Source: Legionellaceae bacterium
Lineage (GTDB): Bacteria > Pseudomonadota > Gammaproteobacteria > Legionellales > Legionellaceae
Assembly: GCA_030696465.1 (NCBI GenBank)
Contig: JAUYSE010000068.1
Location: 1 to 13,722, forward strand
Reading direction: 5' to 3'
DNA: 13,722 nt
Shown here: piece after piece, positions 6,482-13,590 of the stretch
Layout of the letters: every line of letters starts with the position of its first letter
Numbering within the stretch: position 1 is the stretch's first letter
Translations under genes and position numbers: made by a program
The notes under the pieces: model-generated
The model's database searches: none
What the model was told of the DNA's origin: nothing
What the model saw: the letters and a program-made list of their open reading frames with translations, nothing else

Positions 6482-8026
6482 TTAATCAAAAAACATCTGA
6501 AAATTTACATCAAAATACGTTTGTGCATAAGCACCGACAAAGTTATTAAAAGCATTTTGTGTATACCCATAATTCACCTTCAACTGTGAGTTGCGTCCAA
6601 TATTTTTAGCAATTGCGAGATCATAGGCTAAAATAGATTGCTTACTGGCCTCAGAATCGGGCGTAGAATGAATAAACTGATTCCCTACCCCACCTTCTGC
6701 AAATAAAAATATCGTTGGCGTCAAGCGACGTTTAAATATCAAGAATAACGTGGTTTCTTCTAATTTAGCCGGACTAAAATAATTGGGATCATTAAAGAAA
6801 GTATTGCGATATTGTCGATAACGAAGCTCCGTAAAGAGCCCTAGTTCTCTAATCAGCTGATACATAGCTGCCGTTGAGAAACCATCTCGATTATTGGTAT
6901 CGGTAAAGCGTGCATGAAAGCCCCCAAATCGCGCATACCATCGAGCCCAAGGATGCACAAAAATAGATCCCTCAGTGGTATTTATCATAATTCTGTTTTG
7001 CAACGCTAATGGCGTTTCTACCAAGCCTCGATCATTTGAAACATTAAAATATAACTTATCATTCACATAATACGTGGCTCCGGTTTGCCACAAAAAGGGA
7101 TCCCAAGCGGCTTCGTGGTCAATATAATAATTCACGCGTGTAGGCACCGCTGCCAGATTAAGATTGAGCTTATCCCAAATATTTAAGAAATCTTGCTTTA
7201 AAAATAACATGTTGGCATTTGCCACATGGGTGGGCGAAAAATAACTACTATCCATCGCTAGAACAGCAGTATTTGAATTGACTCCTAATGCTCTATAACT
7301 GCCATACACCGATTTACGTTCAATTTTAAAATTAGCAGAGTCGCGAATAGTATAATAATCTAGATTCGCCGAGCCCGGCGCGGTCTCTTGTAGTAAATGC
7401 CAATTCACATCGACTTCTTGATTTTTAAGATAACTGCCTGCAGGAATTTTTTCTAACACAGCGTTATTCGCCTGCCAAATTGCTTTTGCTTTATACCCCC
7501 ATCCAGCCGCTAATGCCGCTCTAGTGGCAGCAATCACACTTTTAGGATAAGCAAATAGGGGCGGACGTGGCAACATGGCATAAGCAGAACGCGGATAATC
7601 CATATTTGTTTTGGCAATCACTGCACCTGCTGTGGCAATCTCTATATCTTCACTATTTAAAGGCAATTGTGATAAAGAATGATAGGCTTTTAAAGCATCC
7701 TCATAATTCTCTAACCAGAGCGCGCTATTTTCTAGACCAAATAAAGCCACTATTTTTTCATCATTATTCTTTGCCGTTGCATAGGCTGCTTGATAATAAG
7801 TCTGTGCCAAACCTGGATCAGACAATGCCATTAAAGTCTGTCCTGAGACGAAATAATAGAAAAAACTTTTTTTATCGGGATAGCTTTTTAAAAGTATCAA
7901 GGTTTTTTCTGGAGGATCTTGCTGTATAGAGGTCCGTAATGCCTTTTCTAAACTCTCAGTGTTATCCGCAACCGTCACTGCAGAAAAACTCAGCAGCAAT
8001 ATTATTATCAGCCAACAACGTTTCAT
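6482..8026 (-). CDS. Secreted TPR plus beta-barrel outer-membrane protein, probable polysaccharide exporter (PgaA/NfrA-like architecture)
   Basis: A start at ATG 8026 gives 514 residues beginning MKRCWLIIILLLSFSAVTVA, a clear signal peptide with a likely cleavage after residue 20; the ATG overlaps the TGA of the glycosyltransferase gene as ATGA. A longer frame to 8110 would put 28 residues before the signal peptide and is rejected. Residues about 21-190 are helical with TPR-like spacing (GQTLMALSDPGLAQTYYQAAY, FGLENSALWLENYEDALKAY). From about 235 to the end the sequence alternates aromatic and polar residues as in beta strands (YYTIRDSANFKIERKS, LFTELRYRQYRNTFF, QTYFDVNFQMFFD). This layout matches outer-membrane partners of glycosyltransferases such as PgaA or NfrA, but at 514 residues it is much shorter than E. 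coli PgaA. Exporter function is inferred from architecture and operon partner. Confidence 0.75.
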   Translation of the reverse strand: MKRCWLIIILLLSFSAVTVADNTESLEKALRTSIQQDPPEKTLILLKSYPDKKSFFYYFVSGQTLMALSDPGLAQTYYQAAYATAKNNDEKIVALFGLENSALWLENYEDALKAYHSLSQLPLNSEDIEIATAGAVIAKTNMDYPRSAYAMLPRPPLFAYPKSVIAATRAALAAGWGYKAKAIWQANNAVLEKIPAGSYLKNQEVDVNWHLLQETAPGSANLDYYTIRDSANFKIERKSVYGSYRALGVNSNTAVLAMDSSYFSPTHVANANMLFLKQDFLNIWDKLNLNLAAVPTRVNYYIDHEAAWDPFLWQTGATYYVNDKLYFNVSNDRGLVETPLALQNRIMINTTEGSIFVHPWARWYARFGGFHARFTDTNNRDGFSTAAMYQLIRELGLFTELRYRQYRNTFFNDPNYFSPAKLEETTLFLIFKRRLTPTIFLFAEGGVGNQFIHSTPDSEASKQSILAYDLAIAKNIGRNSQLKVNYGYTQNAFNNFVGAYAQTYFDVNFQMFFD

Positions 8027-9450
8027 TTGGTACCCCAACTCTTTTTCCAGCTCAAAAACTCTGAGACATATCCGTGAATAACCGCCGGATTCATCATGTA
8101 TTGATAACACAAGGTATATAAGAAAAATCCTAATGCATTTTTTTGTACGGGAATTCCCTGAGACACAAATAATCTCTTTTGACCCGAGGAAAAAATATAG
8201 TTACTCAAAAAACCTAAGGGCAACACCAACAGGGTCATGGGGCCTGCAATATAATATTTTCCAAAAAGTGCTGCGACCATACCCGGCATAAAGATAAAGA
8301 AAAATATGCTATCGAATAGAATAAAACCTAAATTCCAATAAATATAAAAAGTGGATAATCTCCGCCGTAATAAAAGTGCCGGATAACGTCGAAACGCCTC
8401 TATTAAGCCTCTGGCCCATCGACTGCGTTGAAAAAAGAATTGTCTGTAGGTCGTCGGAACAGAGGTGAATGCCATTGCTTTTTCAGCAAAATCAATATAG
8501 TAGCCTTTATTTAATAAAGCCCAGGTTAACACGATGTCTTCCCCCACCATATTGGGCCACCCCCCTACTTCTTTTAATACTTTTTTCTCATACACCGAAA
8601 AAGCACCCTGCGCAACTAAGGTTCCTTGTAAAAAGCTTTGGGATCGCTTGATCATAGCAATCGCTAGAAAATAATCCCAGGTTTGAATTTTTGTCATTAA
8701 ATTGTGTTGGACATTACTCACATAAATAGAACCCGCACAAGCCACAGTGCCATATTGGGCCGATAATAATTTATCCATTAATTCTTGAACGGCGTTTTTG
8801 AGCAGTAAAGTATCCGCATCTAAGGTGATAATATAACGTGCTTTAGCCTGCTCTAAACCAAAATTTAAGGCATTGGCCTTACCACCATGGTTTGCGCGCA
8901 GGATAATTAAATTTTCTAAATTGCTCGCCTCGGCGATTTGCACCGTATTATCACCAGAGCCATCATCAATTAAAATCACTTCAAAACCAGCAGGGTATTC
9001 CTGATTTTTTATACCTTCCAATGTACGCGCTATGCAGGATTCTTCATTATAAGCAGCAATCAAAATCGAAACAAAGGGATATGTTTTTTTGCGTTCGCCC
9101 ACTTTGCGTCGATCAACGGTATAACTCAATATCAAAAAGATATACATAAACCCTGGAATAAGCGCAATGGAAGCGACAATAATCACCGCCGGAATCAAGG
9201 TCAGGTAATAGGCAAGATCGTAGATCCAAGGAATTGATAAGTACGTGCAGAATGACAACCAAGCGAAAGCTGTTAGTACACATACTGAAAATTTTATTCT
9301 GGTATAGGCGGGCTTAAAGGTTGTTTGCCGATTGTCTATTTGATCTTGTGATAACTCATCCCACTGTAAAAGCTCTACAATAGATATAAAAGAATTATCT
9401 ATCGGGGCATGCGCCACAGATTCTTGTTCAAAATAACTTAAATCATCCAT
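8023..9450 (-). CDS. Membrane-bound processive family-2 glycosyltransferase (PgaC/NfrB-like polysaccharide synthase)
   Basis: Likely polymerises a nucleotide-sugar into a beta-linked exopolysaccharide at the inner membrane. The 475-residue protein has a soluble N-terminus (1-50), two transmembrane segments (about 52-72 and 82-110), a GT-A catalytic domain (about 125-350) and further hydrophobic segments (about 372-395, 400-420, 437-458). Catalytic signatures of processive synthases are all present: D162-D163 in IDDGSGD, D211-x-D213 in LDADT, G303-E304-D305 as the general-base loop, and Q341-R-S-R-W345 in the QxxRW motif. The start is fixed by an in-frame TAA just upstream. It overlaps the TPR/beta-barrel gene by 4 bp. 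No deacetylase (pgaB) or small partner (pgaD) gene is next to it, so substrate and polymer cannot be assigned. Confidence 0.88.
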   Translation of the reverse strand: MDDLSYFEQESVAHAPIDNSFISIVELLQWDELSQDQIDNRQTTFKPAYTRIKFSVCVLTAFAWLSFCTYLSIPWIYDLAYYLTLIPAVIIVASIALIPGFMYIFLILSYTVDRRKVGERKKTYPFVSILIAAYNEESCIARTLEGIKNQEYPAGFEVILIDDGSGDNTVQIAEASNLENLIILRANHGGKANALNFGLEQAKARYIITLDADTLLLKNAVQELMDKLLSAQYGTVACAGSIYVSNVQHNLMTKIQTWDYFLAIAMIKRSQSFLQGTLVAQGAFSVYEKKVLKEVGGWPNMVGEDIVLTWALLNKGYYIDFAEKAMAFTSVPTTYRQFFFQRSRWARGLIEAFRRYPALLLRRRLSTFYIYWNLGFILFDSIFFFIFMPGMVAALFGKYYIAGPMTLLVLPLGFLSNYIFSSGQKRLFVSQGIPVQKNALGFFLYTLCYQYMMNPAVIHGYVSEFLSWKKSWGTK

Positions 9451-9462
9451 TGATTTTTAACG

Positions 9463-9468
9463 CCTCCT
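9463..9468 (-). promoter_or_regulatory. Ribosome-binding site of the glycosyltransferase gene at unusually long distance
   Basis: AGGAGG on the minus strand is separated from the ATG by 12 bases (CGTTAAAAATCA), longer than usual. No earlier in-frame start is possible because TAA lies within that spacer in the same frame. Initiation may be weak. Confidence 0.5.
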
Positions 9469-9529
9469 GGCTAGCATCATGCCGAGAAAATTGCGGCTAA
9501 CTCCCGCCGAAAATCCAATTCCTGTGAGG

Positions 9530-9562
9530 ATATCCGAGCCGTGACCATCAGGGATCGGATAT
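9530..9562 (-). promoter_or_regulatory. Palindrome in the leader of the polysaccharide operon, next to a TATAAAAT box
   Basis: On the minus strand ATATCCGATCC and GGCTCGGATAT form an 11-bp stem with one mismatch around an 11-base loop. Immediately upstream is TATAAAAT (9568-9561), a plausible -10 box, so the palindrome would sit at about the start of the transcript. It could be an operator for a dimeric repressor or a leader hairpin; no clear -35 box is seen. The rest of the divergent intergenic region 9451-9675 shows nothing else that I can support. Confidence 0.4.
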
Positions 9563-9675
9563 TTTATAACCCTCCACTTGCTCACGCGCGCGGCTCAGAT
9601 TGCGCTAAGGAGCGGGACTTTCACCTAATAAATAAGGTAAACTAGTCCATGATTTTATCCGTAGGTGTAAAATAT

Positions 9676-10605
9676 ATGACCGAATCCGTACAATATCGTA
9701 CCATATCTGAAGCAGAAGCAGGACAACGTTTAGATAATTTTTTAATGCGTATCTTAAAAGGAGTGCCCCGCTCTCATCTGTACCGCATTATCCGCAAAGG
9801 TGAGATCCGTATCAATAAAAAAAGGGTAAAACCGCTCGATAAATTGCAAGTCGGAGATATTTTACGTATTCCCCCTATTCGAACCAGCGCTCCCACTACG
9901 GTTCACGTCAGTGAAGGTCTTGCGCAGCATTTGGAAGACTGTATCATTTATGAAGACAACGCGCTTATCGTCATCAATAAGCCTGCGGGCATTGCAGTGC
10001 ACGGGGGAAGTGGCTTATCCTTAGGCATTATAGAAGCTTTACGTAAAATGAAGCCTACTTTGACTGAATTAGAATTAGTACATCGTTTAGATAAAGATAC
10101 CTCAGGGTGCTTGCTCCTTGCGAAAAAGCGATCTATGCTGCGAGCACTGCATCAGTTATTGGAAAAGAAATTAATGCAAAAAACCTATTATGCCATTTTG
10201 GCAAATCCATGGGTCGGACCTAAAAAACGGGTGGTGAATGTTCCACTTGAAAAAATAACTGGTCGTGGTGGAGAGCGCATTGTTTCCGTTCAAAGCTCCG
10301 GAAAAGCCTCCGAAACACATTTTACTTTATTAGAAAACTTTTCCAACGCATGCTTAGTGAAGGCAGAACCTAAAACAGGACGTACGCATCAAATTCGAGT
10401 ACACGCACAATACCTCCAACATCCCATTTTAGGCGACAACAAATATAATCCTGAGCCACTACCTTCACATTTAATGCCCAGACTCTATTTACATGCACAA
10501 CAAATACAATTTACACTGGACGATAAACCTTATGCATTTCAAGCCGAACTCGACAACCCCTTTAACAGCACCCTAGAAAAATTACGCATGGCACCCGGGA
10601 GATAA
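9676..10605 (+). CDS. rluC: 23S rRNA pseudouridine synthase RluC
   Basis: RluC converts specific uridines of 23S rRNA (955, 2504 and 2580 in E. coli) to pseudouridine. I choose ATG 9676, giving 309 residues starting MTESVQYRTISEAEAGQRLDNFL, which lines up with the E. coli start and has AGGTG about 8 bases upstream; an earlier ATG at 9649 would add nine residues. An S4 RNA-binding domain occupies about 12-75 (RSHLYRIIRKGEIRINKKR). The catalytic domain carries D139 in HRLDKDTSG, the upstream NKPAGIAVHGGSG motif and the C-terminal GRTHQIRVHAQY motif, all typical of RluA-family enzymes. A HAD hydrolase gene starts 5 bp after the stop, suggesting one transcript. Confidence 0.96.
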   Translation: MTESVQYRTISEAEAGQRLDNFLMRILKGVPRSHLYRIIRKGEIRINKKRVKPLDKLQVGDILRIPPIRTSAPTTVHVSEGLAQHLEDCIIYEDNALIVINKPAGIAVHGGSGLSLGIIEALRKMKPTLTELELVHRLDKDTSGCLLLAKKRSMLRALHQLLEKKLMQKTYYAILANPWVGPKKRVVNVPLEKITGRGGERIVSVQSSGKASETHFTLLENFSNACLVKAEPKTGRTHQIRVHAQYLQHPILGDNKYNPEPLPSHLMPRLYLHAQQIQFTLDDKPYAFQAELDNPFNSTLEKLRMAPGR

Positions 10606-10610
10606 ATATC

Positions 10611-11279
10611 ATGTACCATTTAGTCGTGTTCGATTGGGAAGGGACCATTCGAGATAGCTATGGACATCTTTGGCATATTTTAAAACAACAAGCAGAAGAA
10701 CTAGGCTTGCCGCCGTTTTCAAAAGAACCTGCGCTTCCTTATCTCAACGCAGGAATCAAAATATTCCTCAAAAAGCTGTTTCCTACGCTTTCGCCAGAAC
10801 AACTTCAGCTCCTACAAGAGCATGTACAGGCGGCCACGCCACATGTGGCCCCCCAAGTATTTCTGGTCGATGGGGTGACTGATCTGATTCAAACTTTACA
10901 CGCGCAAGGCATTTTACTGGCCATCGCCACCAATAAAAATTTTCAAAATTTACAACGCGATCTCGATATTACTCAATTACAGCCTTATTTTTCTTGCATT
11001 CGCACCGCCGGACAAACACAACCCAAGCCCAATCCGCAAATGCTTTCTGAAATCATGCAATTTTATCATGTAGCCCCCGAAAAAACCCTTATGATAGGCG
11101 ACACCAACACTGACTTAGAAATGGCGCATGCCGCTCGCGTCTCTTCTCTTGGTATTGATATTTATTATGAAAATCTCAATTCACTCCTTAATGCAAAACC
11201 TTGTGCCGTCTTTCATGATTATCCCTCGTTAAGTCAATGGCTACTCCCGAAAATTCAAGGAACTCCTGCTCATGAGTAA
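10611..11279 (+). CDS. HAD-superfamily phosphatase (phosphoglycolate-phosphatase-like) with Glu in motif I
   Basis: A 222-residue soluble hydrolase with the Gph/PGP-like order of HAD motifs: motif I FDWEGT with nucleophile D8, a helical cap (about 15-85), motif II T107 in IATNKN, K139 in QPKPNP, and motif IV MIGDTNTD with D164 and D168. Such enzymes remove phosphate from small metabolites; the substrate cannot be read here. Motif I is normally DxD; here the second Asp, the general acid/base, is Glu10, a conservative but notable change. The start follows GGGAGA, 5 bp after the rluC stop, and the gene overlaps pgsA by 8 bp, so rluC-HAD-pgsA is probably one operon. Confidence 0.9.
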   Translation: MYHLVVFDWEGTIRDSYGHLWHILKQQAEELGLPPFSKEPALPYLNAGIKIFLKKLFPTLSPEQLQLLQEHVQAATPHVAPQVFLVDGVTDLIQTLHAQGILLAIATNKNFQNLQRDLDITQLQPYFSCIRTAGQTQPKPNPQMLSEIMQFYHVAPEKTLMIGDTNTDLEMAHAARVSSLGIDIYYENLNSLLNAKPCAVFHDYPSLSQWLLPKIQGTPAHE

Positions 11280-11856
11280 ATTAACCACCCTCCCGAATAT
11301 TTTAACCTTCACCCGTATTGCCTTAATCCCTGTTTTTGTGATTACATTTTATCTTCCTTTTCATTGGGCACGGAACTTGGCGGTTCTTATTTTTGCCTTT
11401 GCCAGTTTTACGGACTGGCTGGATGGCTTTTTGGCCCGCAAACTCAAACAAAGTTCTTCTTTTGGGGCCTTCTTAGATCCCGTGGCCGATAAACTCCTTA
11501 TATCCTCTACTCTGCTTCTTTTAGTGGGCGCTCGTAATATAGATTTTATTACCTTACCTGCTTTAATTATTGTGGGTCGAGAAATTGTCATTTCTGCATT
11601 ACGCGAATGGATGGCAGAAATGGGGAGTCGAGTAAGTGTCGCCGTAAGTTATATTGGAAAAATTAAGACCACCGTACAAATGTTCGCATTACTCATTTTA
11701 ATCGCCTACGATCCGGGGCATACCGATTTGCGAAACCTCGGTATTTTTTTCCTTTATATCGCCGCCATGCTCACTATTTGGTCAATGATCATCTATCTTA
11801 ATGCTGCGTGGCCAGAGTTTATGAAGAAAGACACAAAAACAGTTGACACTCCTTAA
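11272..11856 (+). CDS. pgsA: CDP-diacylglycerol--glycerol-3-phosphate 3-phosphatidyltransferase
   Basis: PgsA makes phosphatidylglycerophosphate, the committed step to phosphatidylglycerol and cardiolipin, in the inner membrane. The 194-residue protein has the CDP-alcohol phosphotransferase signature with all four metal-binding aspartates: D48 and D51 in TDWLDGFLAR, D69 and D73 in FLDPVADK. Several hydrophobic helices follow (about 78-88, 92-105, 137-149, 155-175), and the VGREIVISALREWMAE stretch closely resembles E. coli PgsA. It begins within the end of the HAD gene (8-bp overlap). The following tRNA-Gly, tRNA-Cys, tRNA-Leu order is the same as downstream of E. coli pgsA, which supports orthology. 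Confidence 0.97.
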   Translation: MSKLTTLPNILTFTRIALIPVFVITFYLPFHWARNLAVLIFAFASFTDWLDGFLARKLKQSSSFGAFLDPVADKLLISSTLLLLVGARNIDFITLPALIIVGREIVISALREWMAEMGSRVSVAVSYIGKIKTTVQMFALLILIAYDPGHTDLRNLGIFFLYIAAMLTIWSMIIYLNAAWPEFMKKDTKTVDTP

Positions 11857-11870
11857 AAATTCAGTAAAAT
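11843..11870 (+). promoter_or_regulatory. Strong sigma-70 promoter for the tRNA genes, inside the pgsA 3' end
   Basis: A perfect -35 box TTGACA (11843-11848) lies within the last codons of pgsA, followed by a 16-base spacer and TAAAAT (11865-11870, five of six consensus). The transcript would start near 11877, about 10 bases before tRNA-Gly. The GCC just after the -10 box is compatible with a GC-rich discriminator of the kind found at growth-rate-controlled stable-RNA promoters. Confidence 0.75.
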
Positions 11871-11885
11871 GCCACTTCATAAGAT

Positions 11886-11960
11886 GCGGGAATAGCTCAG
11901 TGGTAGAGCACAACCTTGCCAAGGTTGGGGTCGCGAGTTCGAGCCTCGTTTCCCGCTCCA
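11886..11960 (+). tRNA. tRNA-Gly(GCC)
   Basis: A complete cloverleaf with encoded CCA: acceptor GCGGGAA pairing with TTCCCGC, D arm GCTC/GAGC, anticodon stem CAACC/GGTTG with loop TTGCCAA (anticodon GCC), T arm GCGAG/CTCGT with loop TTCGAGC. The total length is 75 bases with CCA. It is the equivalent of E. coli glyW by context. Confidence 0.97.
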
Positions 11961-11965
11961 AATGC

Positions 11966-11991
11966 AGCGACAACTTAGTCGCTTTTTTTTT
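11966..11991 (+). terminator. Intrinsic terminator between tRNA-Gly and tRNA-Cys
   Basis: The stem GCGAC (11967-11971) and GTCGC (11978-11982), extended by an A-T pair, encloses loop AACTTA and is followed by nine T residues (11983-11991). It begins 5 bases after the tRNA-Gly CCA and ends 3 bases before tRNA-Cys, an unusual place for a terminator. Confidence 0.8.
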
Positions 11992-11994
11992 AAA

Positions 11995-12068
11995 GGCTGT
12001 GTGGCAGAGTGGTCATGCAGCGGACTGCAAATCCGTGTACGCCGGTTCAATTCCGGCCTCAGCCTCCA
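11995..12068 (+). tRNA. tRNA-Cys(GCA), with a U-U mismatch in the acceptor stem
   Basis: 74 bases including the encoded CCA. Anticodon loop CTGCAAA gives GCA; T arm GCCGG/CCGGC with loop TTCAATT; discriminator base U, the known identity element for cysteinyl-tRNA synthetase. The acceptor strands GGCTGTG and CTCAGCC pair except at 6-67, where U faces U. It is otherwise a normal structure, and the equivalent of cysT by context. Confidence 0.95.
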
Positions 12069-12075
12069 AAAGAAT

Positions 12076-12165
12076 GCCCAGGTGGCGAAACAGGTAGACG
12101 CAAGGGATTTAAAATCCCTCGGAGCTTATCCCTCCATGCCGGTTCGATTCCGGCCCTGGGCACCA
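12076..12165 (+). tRNA. tRNA-Leu(UAA), likely integration target
   Basis: 90 bases including CCA, with the long variable arm of a class II tRNA. Acceptor GCCCAGG pairs with CCTGGGC, anticodon stem AGGGA/TCCCT with loop TTTAAAA (anticodon UAA), T arm GCCGG/CCGGC with loop TTCGATT. It lies 7 bases after tRNA-Cys, the equivalent of leuZ, and is immediately followed by the integrase region. Confidence 0.97.
12141..12165 (+). other. Candidate attachment site (att) in the 3' end of tRNA-Leu
   Basis: P4-type integrases usually recombine within the T-arm or 3' end of a tRNA gene and regenerate an intact tRNA, leaving a direct repeat of this 3' segment at the far end of the island. The segment here (GGTTCGATTC through CCA) is the expected core. 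The second copy would lie outside the window, so the boundary is inferred only from the integrase position 214 bp away. Confidence 0.4.
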
Positions 12166-12299
12166 TATATAGATTTTGCAAGTGTTCGCAAAGGTTCAAA
12201 TTAGCACGTAACTGATTGATAAATAATTAAATAACATCGACTTCTTCTTCTCAAATTCTTCTCAACTATTCGTTACTTTTCGCATATAACCGCGAGAAC

Positions 12300-12321
12300 T
12301 TTGGGTAAGATTTTGGGTAAG
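12300..12321 (+). repeat. Two direct copies of TTTGGGTAAG upstream of the integrase, candidate arm-type sites
   Basis: The decamers at 12300-12309 and 12312-12321 are repeated with a 12-bp period. GGTAAGG-type words followed by TTTTTACC (around 12315-12330) also make a small inverted pair. Repeated short words between the att core and int are where integrase arm-binding sites or excisionase sites normally lie, but binding is not shown. Confidence 0.35.
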
Positions 12322-12378
12322 GTTTTTACCTATTCATTCAGTTCTTCCAAAGTTACCGCTTAGTTGAGGTAATTTACC

Positions 12379-13590
12379 ATGTTGTCAGATTCACTAATCA
12401 GATCTTTAAAGCTAGGTGATAAAAAACGCCATACTGATCGTGACGGTTTAGTATTAGAACTTAGACCAAGCAAGAAGATTCTAAATAAAGTCTTTATTTT
12501 CCGTTTTCAATGGGATAAAAAGCCACAAACAATCACTATTGGAAATTATCGCAGTATTGGTTTAGCAGAAGCTCGGGATATAGTTTTAGCTTATCGAAAC
12601 ATGGTTAACAAAGGTATTGATCCTAGATCCAATAATTTTGATTCTGAACAGGAAAAAATGACTTTTGGAGTTGTTGCTAACCAATGGTTTCAAAAATATA
12701 AAGGCACTTGGGAAGATTTTGCACGTAATCGCCATACCAAAAGTCTGTCGCGAGATATCCTACCATTTATTGGTGATAAACCTATCGATGAAATAACAAA
12801 AACTGATTTATTACGTATTATTAAAACGCATGAGGATTTAGGCCATCACGATGTGGCTCATCGACTATGTGCAAGACTGCAAAGTATCTTTGAATTTGCT
12901 GTGGGAGCATCTCTTACAGAAAACTATCCATTCATCGGTTTGAAAAAAGCTTTAATTCCTAAACCTAGAGTTATAAATCAACCAGCTATTAGCTCAAATG
13001 AAGCTCATAAGATGATGAGAGTTATTAAAAAAACCAACTCTACTAAAATTGTTAAGTTGTATATGGAGTTGCTGGCGCATGTATTCACACGACCCACAGA
13101 ACTACGGGAAGCCAAGTGGTGTGAATTTGATTTGCAAAAAGCTGAATGGAGTATACCAGCAGAGCGAATGAAAATGAGGTTACCTCATTGGGTTCCTTTA
13201 ACTCCACATGTTTTGACCTTACTGAAAGATCTACGGCTAATTACTGGATTCACACCCTATCTCTTTAGTTCACCCGCACTGAAGAAAACCAAACCTATTA
13301 GTGAAGCAAGTGTACGGAAGCTCTTACATAATGCTGGCTTTAAAAATCGACATACTGCCCACGGTTTTCGCTCCTTGGCTTCGAGTGTATTGCATGAGCA
13401 AGGGAACTTTAGAAGCGATGCTATAGAGGCTCAATTAGCGCATAAAGTACAAGGAGTGCGAGGCGTATATCTGAGGGCTGATTTTAAGCAGGAACGCAGG
13501 GGATTGATGGAATGGTATAGTTTGTGGCTTCATGCTGACCAAGCAAATGAATTACTAAACGTAGAGGAAAAACAATGGATTCAATCATAA
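12379..13590 (+). CDS. P4-type tyrosine recombinase (integrase)
   Basis: A 403-residue site-specific recombinase that would integrate and excise the island at the neighbouring tRNA-Leu gene. The N-terminal part (about 1-90) is the arm-binding domain of P4-like integrases (KRHTDRDGLVLELRPS, FRFQWDKKPQTITIGNY, LAEARDIVLAYRNMVNKGIDP). A core-binding SAM-like domain occupies about 95-200. The catalytic domain retains R238 (TRPTELR), H328 and R331 (AHGFR), H355 (LAHK) and the nucleophile Y364 (VYLRADF), so it looks intact and active. Length is usual for the family. ATG 12379 follows GAGG by 9 bases. It is transcribed away from the tRNA. The last 17 bases overlap the next gene. Confidence 0.95.
   Translation: MLSDSLIRSLKLGDKKRHTDRDGLVLELRPSKKILNKVFIFRFQWDKKPQTITIGNYRSIGLAEARDIVLAYRNMVNKGIDPRSNNFDSEQEKMTFGVVANQWFQKYKGTWEDFARNRHTKSLSRDILPFIGDKPIDEITKTDLLRIIKTHEDLGHHDVAHRLCARLQSIFEFAVGASLTENYPFIGLKKALIPKPRVINQPAISSNEAHKMMRVIKKTNSTKIVKLYMELLAHVFTRPTELREAKWCEFDLQKAEWSIPAERMKMRLPHWVPLTPHVLTLLKDLRLITGFTPYLFSSPALKKTKPISEASVRKLLHNAGFKNRHTAHGFRSLASSVLHEQGNFRSDAIEAQLAHKVQGVRGVYLRADFKQERRGLMEWYSLWLHADQANELLNVEEKQWIQS

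Noticed and set aside
8027..8110. 28-residue extension of the TPR/beta-barrel protein
   Set aside because: It would bury the signal peptide inside the protein; ATG 8026, coupled by ATGA to the upstream stop, is the natural start.
9649..9675. Earlier rluC start at ATG 9649
   Set aside because: The start at 9676 matches the family N-terminus and has an AGGTG ribosome-binding site; the longer form adds nine unconserved residues.
11843..12215. Open frames across the tRNA genes (11843-12097, 11962-12204, 12009-12215)
   Set aside because: They are translations of the three tRNA genes and the terminator, with no coding signals of their own.
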